Assembly: GCA_039925145.1 (NCBI GenBank)
Contig: JBDSZL010000061.1
Span: 1-64,000, forward strand
Length of the DNA stretch: 64,000 nt
Source: JBDSZL01 sp039925145
Lineage (GTDB): Bacteria; Acidobacteriota; Vicinamibacteria; Vicinamibacterales; SCN-69-37
Direction of reading: 5' to 3'
Below are positions 59,274-64,000 of this stretch, one piece after another (within the stretch, counting starts at the first letter, position 1; the number at the start of each line of letters is the position of its first letter). The translations under genes were made by a program, and so were the position numbers. The notes beneath the pieces are model-generated. The model searched no databases. It was given only the letters and a program-made list of their open reading frames with translations, and had not been told where the DNA came from.

Positions 59274-60286
59274 TGGCGACACAGACGCCGGCCCTGAGCG
59301 GCCCTCAGAAGGCGGCGATTGCCCTGATGGTGCTCGGCGACGAGGGCTCCACGTCGGTCTTCCGTTACTTCCACGAGGACGAGCTCGAGCGCGTCGCGCG
59401 CGAAATCGCCTCGATGGGCGCGGTCTCGCCCGAAGTCGGCGAGCAGGTGCTGGCCGAGCTGAATGCGTCCGTCAACGGATCGCACGTGCCGACCGGCGGC
59501 GTGGAGCAGGCCAGGCGGATGCTGGCGAAAGCGCTCGGCGCCGAGCAGTCGCGGCGTGTGTTCGACCGCGTGGTCGACTCGCTTCACACCGCCGCGGGTC
59601 TCGCGTCGATCGAACGGGCCAATCCGGAGCAGCTCTCGAAGTTCTTTCTTGGGGAGCATCCGCAGACGACGGCGCTGATTCTGGCGCACCTCAAACCTGA
59701 CAACGCTGCCCAGCTCCTCGAGCAGCTTCCCGAAGACATGCGGGCCGAAGTGATTCTGCGGATGGCGAGTCTTGGCGACATCCCGCCGGACGTCATCGCC
59801 CGCGTCTCGAGCGTCATCGATCAGCGCCTTCGCGGACTCGGCGGGCAGAGCCGCGAGCAGCGGGGCGGGGTGCGCGCGGTGGCCGAGCTCTTCAACTGTC
59901 TCGACCGCAGCGTGAGTCGTCCGGCGCTGCAGCGACTCGAGTCGCTCGCCCCGGACACAGCCGTGGCGATACGCAACCTGATGTTCGTCTTCGAGGATAT
60001 CGCCCACGTCGAGGAAAGCGGGATCCGCGAAATCGTCAACCGCGCCGACAAGAAGACGCTCACCATCGCGCTCAAAGGCGCGAGCGAAGTCATTCGCCAG
60101 CGGTTCTTCACCAACATGTCCAAGCGCGCGGGCGATCTGATGAAGGAAGAGATGGAGATGCTCGGCGCGATTCGCCTGCGCGACGTCGAGAAGGCGCAGC
60201 ACGAAGTCGTCGGTATCGCCCGCAAGCTCGAAGAAGAGGGACTCATCACCACGGGCGCTGGCGCCGGAGAACCATATGTTACCTAG
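59273..60286 (+). CDS. fliG: Flagellar motor switch protein FliG
   Basis: A 337-residue rotor protein. FliG_N (LSGPQKAAIALMVLGDEGSTSVFRYFHEDELERVAREIASMG), middle domain with EQLSKFFLGEHPQTTALILAHLKPDNAAQLLEQLP, and FliG_C with FEDIAHVEESGIREIVNRADKKTLTIALKGASEVIRQRFFTNMSKRAGDLMKEEMEMLG. The charged residues of the C-terminal torque helix are in place. It interacts with FliF below and with stator MotA. It overlaps fliF by 1 base and fliH by 11 bases. Confidence 0.97.
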   Translation: MATQTPALSGPQKAAIALMVLGDEGSTSVFRYFHEDELERVAREIASMGAVSPEVGEQVLAELNASVNGSHVPTGGVEQARRMLAKALGAEQSRRVFDRVVDSLHTAAGLASIERANPEQLSKFFLGEHPQTTALILAHLKPDNAAQLLEQLPEDMRAEVILRMASLGDIPPDVIARVSSVIDQRLRGLGGQSREQRGGVRAVAELFNCLDRSVSRPALQRLESLAPDTAVAIRNLMFVFEDIAHVEESGIREIVNRADKKTLTIALKGASEVIRQRFFTNMSKRAGDLMKEEMEMLGAIRLRDVEKAQHEVVGIARKLEEEGLITTGAGAGEPYVT

Positions 60287-60998
60287 TGCGCGGCGACTCT
60301 CACCTGCCGTCCCGACCGACCGGTTTCAGTGGCAACGCACGGGCCCGCAGCCGGTGCCGGGGCCGCCGCGACCCGTGGCGCTGATGTTCACCCAGGTTTC
60401 GGCCGAGCCTGCCTCCGTGAACGCCCGTCACGACGTGGAAGCCCGTGAACTGCAGCTGCCGTCGGTGCTGGCCGAGCGTCTCGCGGAAATCGAGCGCCAG
60501 GCCCTGGCCGAAGGTCGCGCCCGGGGCGAGCAGATCGCCGAGGCTGAAGCCAGCCGCGAATTCCGTACGACCGCGGCAGGACTGGCCACGATCATCAGCG
60601 AGATCTCTGACCTGCGACGAGGCATCCTGCACCGCACAGAGCGGCAGGTGGTCCAGCTCGCGCTGGCCATTGCCGAGCGCATCGTCCATCACCAGCTCGA
60701 GCTCAACCCCGATCTGCTCCTCGTGATCGCAATGACCGCCACGCAACGGCTCGGCGAGCGTGCTGCGGCCGTCGTGCATCTGAACCCGGCAGATTTCGAG
60801 GTGCTCGCCGGACGCGCCAACGTCAGCAGCACATTGACGCTCAGCGCCGATCCGGCCGTCGGCCGAGGCGGCTGCGTGATCAAGTCGGCCTTTGGCGAGA
60901 TCGACGCCGGCATCGAAGCGCAGATCCGCGAGCTGTCCCGCGAGTTCCTGGGCAGCGAGGATGAGGAACTGCTCGATGGCCTCGTCGCCAATTTCTGA
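60276..60998 (+). CDS. fliH: Flagellar export regulator FliH
   Basis: A 240-residue cytoplasmic protein that binds the FliI ATPase. The central coiled-coil (ERLAEIERQALAEGRARGEQIAEAEASREFRTTAAGLA) and the C-terminal V-type stalk-like domain (QVVQLALAIAERIVHHQLELNPDLLLVIAMTATQRLGERAAAVVHLNPADFEVLAG, then GGCVIKSAFGEIDAGIEAQIRELSREFLG) are typical. The N-terminal 55 residues are Pro-rich. It overlaps fliG by 11 bases and fliI by 23 bases. The ATG at 60276 is used; a later start would still contain the domains. Confidence 0.88.
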   Translation: MLPSARRLSPAVPTDRFQWQRTGPQPVPGPPRPVALMFTQVSAEPASVNARHDVEARELQLPSVLAERLAEIERQALAEGRARGEQIAEAEASREFRTTAAGLATIISEISDLRRGILHRTERQVVQLALAIAERIVHHQLELNPDLLLVIAMTATQRLGERAAAVVHLNPADFEVLAGRANVSSTLTLSADPAVGRGGCVIKSAFGEIDAGIEAQIRELSREFLGSEDEELLDGLVANF

Positions 60999-62304
60999 AT
61001 CGGACATCTCACTTCACCCGTACATCGAGCGGCTCCGCGAGGTCGACACCACTCCAGTGGTCGGCCGGGTCGCCCGTGTCGTCGGCCTCGTTGTCGAGTC
61101 AGCCGGCCCAGCGGCGAGCGTCGGGGAGATTTGCCATGTTCGCGCCACAGGCGGGCACGTGGTGCCCGTCGAGGTCGTCGGGTTTCGTGAGGGTCGTCTC
61201 CTGTCGGTGCCGCTGTCGGCCACTACCGGCATCCGACCTGGTGATGCGGTCGTGTCGAGCGGACGCGCGCCCGCGGTACCTGTCGGCAACGGGCTCCTTG
61301 GACGTGTCATCGATGGATTCGGCCGGCCGCTGGATGGGCTCGGCCCGCTTGCGACCCGTCGGCGGGCGCCGCTGTATCCCGATGCGCTCAATCCGCTCGA
61401 TCGAGAAGGCGTCAACGTTCCAATCGGCACCGGCGTGCGCGCGATCGACGCCCTGCTGACGTGCGGGCGAGGCCAGCGCATTGGCGTCTTCGGCGGCAGC
61501 GGCGTGGGTAAAAGCACCTTGCTCGGCATGATGGCGCGCGGCACCGAGGCGGAGGTCGTCGTGCTGTGCCTCGTCGGTGAACGCGGACGCGAGGTACGGA
61601 GCTTTCTCGAGCACGACCTGGGGACTGCCGGGCTCGCGCGGTCGGTCGTGGTCGTGTCCACATCGGACAACCCGGCACTCGCGAGGCAGCGCGCGGCCTA
61701 CGCGGCCACAACCATCGCCGAGTCGTTTCGCGACGAGGGCCGGCACGTGCTGCTGATGATGGACTCGGTCACGCGCTTTGCGATGGCGCAACGCGAGGTG
61801 GGGCTCGCGGCCGGCGAGCCGCCCACTTCCAAGGGCTATCCCCCGTCGGTGTTCGCGCGTCTGCCGAGCCTGCTGGAACGGGCGGGCGCGCTTCGCGGAC
61901 GCGGCAGCATCACCGCGTTCTACACCGTGCTCGTGGAGGGCGACGATCACAACGAGCCGGTCGCCGATGCCGTTCGCGCCATCCTGGACGGACACATCGT
62001 GCTGTCCCGTGACATGGCGGCCCGCAACCACTATCCCGCCATCGACGTCCTGCGCAGCGTCAGCCGGACCATGCCCGATGTGACCACGACAGACCATCGC
62101 GCTCGGGCCGCTCAGGTGCGTGAATGGCTCGCGACCCTGGCCGACAGCGATGACCTGATCAATGTCGGGGCCTACGTCGCCGGCACCAACGCCCGCATCG
62201 ACACCGCCATCGCGCACCGGGAGGCCGTCAACCGCTTCCTATGTCAGCCAGCCGACACCGATGTCCGGCTGGCCGACGCTCTAGCCGATCTCCACGCGCT
62301 CTGA
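60976..62304 (+). CDS. fliI: Flagellar type III export ATPase FliI
   Basis: A 442-residue F1-beta-like ATPase that powers flagellar export. Walker A is GGSGVGKST, Walker B follows HVLLMMDSVTRFAMAQREVGLAAGEPP, and the C-terminal part has HYPAIDVLRSVSRTMPDVTT. The ATG at 60976 has GAGGA about 10 bases upstream and gives a protein of the family's usual length; the longer frame begins inside fliH. It overlaps fliH by 23 bases. FliH and FliJ regulate it. Confidence 0.95.
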   Translation: MASSPISESDISLHPYIERLREVDTTPVVGRVARVVGLVVESAGPAASVGEICHVRATGGHVVPVEVVGFREGRLLSVPLSATTGIRPGDAVVSSGRAPAVPVGNGLLGRVIDGFGRPLDGLGPLATRRRAPLYPDALNPLDREGVNVPIGTGVRAIDALLTCGRGQRIGVFGGSGVGKSTLLGMMARGTEAEVVVLCLVGERGREVRSFLEHDLGTAGLARSVVVVSTSDNPALARQRAAYAATTIAESFRDEGRHVLLMMDSVTRFAMAQREVGLAAGEPPTSKGYPPSVFARLPSLLERAGALRGRGSITAFYTVLVEGDDHNEPVADAVRAILDGHIVLSRDMAARNHYPAIDVLRSVSRTMPDVTTTDHRARAAQVREWLATLADSDDLINVGAYVAGTNARIDTAIAHREAVNRFLCQPADTDVRLADALADLHAL

Positions 62305-62305
62305 G

Positions 62306-62767
62306 ATGCCGACGTTCAGGTTTCGCGCGTCGGTAGCGCTCGACCTGCGCCGCAAGGAAGAGGCATCGGCGCTTGCCGCACGAGCCCTCGCGCAGGCCCG
62401 GTTTCACGAGCTGCAAAGCGCAATCGCCGCCGCGCGCGAGGACCAGGACCGAGCCCGCGCCGACCTGACAACGCTTGAACGGCAGGGAACCGAGGTGGGC
62501 ACCCTCTTATGGCACCGGAATTGGAATACCAGGCTGACAGCCGCGATCGAGCGGTTGCAGCGCGAGCTCGACGAACGCGCAAACGATCTGCGCACTGCTG
62601 AAGAAGCCTGGCGCGAGGCCCGCCGCCGACGGCTGGCGCTGGAGCGCATGAAGGAACGCGCGTGGGAGCGGCATCTGCGCGCTGAGGCTCATCAGGAGAT
62701 GACCGAGATGAACGAACTGGCCCGCATCCGCTACGTGATGCCTGACACCTGGAGACACGAATCGTGA
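62306..62767 (+). CDS. fliJ: Flagellar export protein FliJ
   Basis: A 153-residue all-helical protein with a long coiled coil, including FRASVALDLRRKEEASALAARALAQARFHELQSAIAAAREDQDRARADLTTLE and WREARRRRLALERMKERAWERHLRAEAHQEMTEMNELA. FliJ proteins have low sequence conservation but this helical pattern and the position right after fliI are diagnostic. It acts as chaperone escort and links the ATPase ring to FlhA. It is one base from fliI and overlaps flgD by 4 bases. Confidence 0.85.
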   Translation: MPTFRFRASVALDLRRKEEASALAARALAQARFHELQSAIAAAREDQDRARADLTTLERQGTEVGTLLWHRNWNTRLTAAIERLQRELDERANDLRTAEEAWREARRRRLALERMKERAWERHLRAEAHQEMTEMNELARIRYVMPDTWRHES

Positions 62768-63066
62768 GCACCAACTCGGTGGCACCTGCGGCGACGGCGC
62801 CGGCCACATCCTCTCTGTCCGCCCTGGCGCCCACGAAGGAGCCGCTCGGCAAGGACGCCTTTCTCTCGCTGCTCGTCACGCAGCTGCAGCATCAGGATCC
62901 GCTTGATCCACAGGACAACAGCGAGTTCCTGGCGCAGCTGGCCCAGTTCAGCTCGCTCGAGAGCTTGCAGACCATGAAGGAAGACATCGGCGCTCTGCGC
63001 AAATTATTCGAAGCAGGATTGACCGGCGCGGACGCCGGCACTTCCGGCTCCGATGGAGGTGTGTAA
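62764..63066 (+). CDS. flgD: Flagellar hook-capping protein FlgD, N-terminal domain only
   Basis: A 100-residue form of FlgD. The conserved N-terminal block is all there: LGKDAFLSLLVTQLQHQDPLDPQDNSEFLAQLAQFSSLESLQTMKEDIGAL. Usual FlgD proteins are about 200-240 residues and carry an additional Ig-like/Tudor domain that forms the cap; this one ends soon after the helix with a Gly/Ser/Asp-rich tail. The stop is followed directly by flgE (TAATG overlap of one base), so no second half is hidden downstream. The start is GTG, overlapping the fliJ stop (GTGA). It may represent a reduced scaffold. Confidence 0.88.
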   Translation: MSTNSVAPAATAPATSSLSALAPTKEPLGKDAFLSLLVTQLQHQDPLDPQDNSEFLAQLAQFSSLESLQTMKEDIGALRKLFEAGLTGADAGTSGSDGGV

Positions 63067-64000
63067 TGTCAGTAGGATCGTTTTCCGCCAGCCTGTCTGG
63101 CCTCAACGCCAATCAACAGAAGCTGAGCGTCATCGGCAACAACCTGGCCAACCTCAACACCGTGGGGTTCAAGGCCAGCAACGTGAACTTCTCGGATCTC
63201 GTCAGCCAGTCAATCGGCGGCCCCAGCCAGGACCCGATGCAGGTCGGTCTCGGTGTGGCCACCGGTTCCATCAGCCCGAACTTCTCGCAGGGCGGCATCG
63301 AGAGCACGGGCATCTCGACGAACGTCGCGATTCAGGGCACCGGCTTCTTCATGGTGGGTGACGCGGCGCATCGAGCCTATAGTCGCGCCGGCAACTTCAG
63401 CTTCGACGCCACGGGGCAGCTCATAACGCCAGACGGCCACCCGGTTCAGGGCTACACGGCCACGAACGCAACGACCGGCGCGATCGACACGACCGGCCAG
63501 CCCACGAGCATCATCATCCCGCCCGGCGTTCTCCGCGCGCCTGTTCCGACGACGTCATTTGGCACGGCCCTCAATCTGGATGCGAGCGCCGCCGTCGGCA
63601 GCGTCTTCACCTCCTCAGTGCAGATGTACGACGCACTTGGGGTGACGCACGTGGCAACGGTCGCGTTCACCAAAACCGCCGCGGGCGCGTGGAATTACAC
63701 GATGACCGTCCCAGGTGCAGACGTCACCGGCGGCACGCCCGGCGTCCCCACGAGCGTCGCAACGGGCACACTGGGCTTCAACAGTCTCGGCCGGCTGTCG
63801 CAGGTCAACGGCGCAGCCGCCGCGGACGTGGCGATCACGAGCCCGGCATGGAAGAACGGCGCCGCGGCGATCAACTTCTCATGGGACCTGGTGGATGCCA
63901 ACAACACCACCACGATTACCGGTTACGCCGCGCCGTCGGCGACGGCGTCGACGACGCAGAATGGTTCGCCAACGGGTGCCGTCTCCAGCATCATCACGAT
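63066..64000 (+). CDS. flgE: Flagellar hook protein FlgE, 3' end outside window
   Basis: The first 311 residues of the hook subunit. The N-terminal rod/hook motif is SFSASLSGLNANQQKLSVIGNNLANLNTVGFKASNVNFSDLVSQS, then NVAIQGTGFFMVGD (the FlgE D0-D1 block), YSRAGNFSFDATGQLITPDGHPVQGYT, and a variable D2 region with long Ala/Thr-rich loops. The gene continues beyond base 64000. The start codon shares its A with the flgD stop (TAATG). It forms the flagellar universal joint together with the cap protein. Confidence 0.95.
   Translation, partial: MSVGSFSASLSGLNANQQKLSVIGNNLANLNTVGFKASNVNFSDLVSQSIGGPSQDPMQVGLGVATGSISPNFSQGGIESTGISTNVAIQGTGFFMVGDAAHRAYSRAGNFSFDATGQLITPDGHPVQGYTATNATTGAIDTTGQPTSIIIPPGVLRAPVPTTSFGTALNLDASAAVGSVFTSSVQMYDALGVTHVATVAFTKTAAGAWNYTMTVPGADVTGGTPGVPTSVATGTLGFNSLGRLSQVNGAAAADVAITSPAWKNGAAAINFSWDLVDANNTTTITGYAAPSATASTTQNGSPTGAVSSIIT

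Noticed and set aside
1..64000. CRISPR arrays
   Set aside because: No regularly spaced repeats of 23-40 bases with unique spacers are present.

Overview
The window is about 64 kb of GC-rich, densely coding Gram-negative DNA. Several traits point to an acidobacterium, probably of the Vicinamibacteria type: two exported PQQ dehydrogenases with partner c-type cytochromes, an exported HpcH/HpaI-like protein, TonB receptors with a carboxypeptidase-regulatory N-terminal domain, many exported Gly-rich proteins, and large hybrid histidine kinases. This placement comes from gene content and protein style only, with no marker-gene phylogeny.

Layout. 0-9.8 kb: an IS5-type transposase tail, an exported M20 peptidase, an orphan histidine kinase whose phosphoacceptor His is replaced, an AlkA-like DNA glycosylase overlapping gltX, a metzincin-like lipoprotein, an alpha-L-rhamnosidase (GH78) and a RodZ-like HTH/RDD membrane protein. 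9.9-17.1 kb: an accessory, scarred region. It holds an N-terminally short RibD-C/DHFR protein, an HsdM-DUF2283 chimeric ORF, a DUF4143 ATPase behind a perfect 18-bp palindrome, a frameshifted metallophosphoesterase, tRNA-Ser(GCT), and a 3.8-kb segment bounded by 69-bp direct repeats that copy the dinB 3' end. That segment carries a HicB-type regulator with a paired operator, a lipoprotein, an ECF sigma/anti-sigma-like pair and an IS110 remnant. 17-20 kb: DinB, SRPBCC and ArsR proteins, then a PqqD(RRE)-TPR-methyltransferase fusion next to a small twin-arginine Gly/Lys/Arg-rich protein.

20-31.7 kb: an XoxF/ExaA-type PQQ dehydrogenase facing a cytochrome c, a repeat-domain lipoprotein, two translationally coupled hybrid histidine kinases with a YfiR remnant at their 5' end, two CpxP/Spy-like proteins and an esterase. 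31.8-38.3 kb: a CPXCG protein, a PilZ protein, a GT-C-like membrane protein, and a plus-strand cluster of exported HpcH/HpaI aldolase, cytochrome c and glucose-dehydrogenase-type PQQ enzyme. 38.3-46.8 kb: L-lactate permease, a complete urtABCDE urea ABC transporter whose cistrons overlap by 4 bp, and a porin. No urease gene is present. 47-54.4 kb: an unrecognised exported protein, a TonB-dependent receptor coupled to a multi-pass membrane protein, and two tandem CNNM/hemolysin-type proteins.

54.5-64 kb: a flagellar locus. An NtrC-family sigma54 activator is divergent from flgB-flgC-fliE-fliF-fliG-fliH-fliI-fliJ-flgD-flgE (flgE runs off the end). The 459-bp gap between them carries three 18-bp inverted repeats and a good -24/-12 sigma54 promoter, so the regulator, its likely sites and the target operon can be read together. 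FlgD is reduced to its N-terminal domain and no fliK lies between fliJ and flgD.
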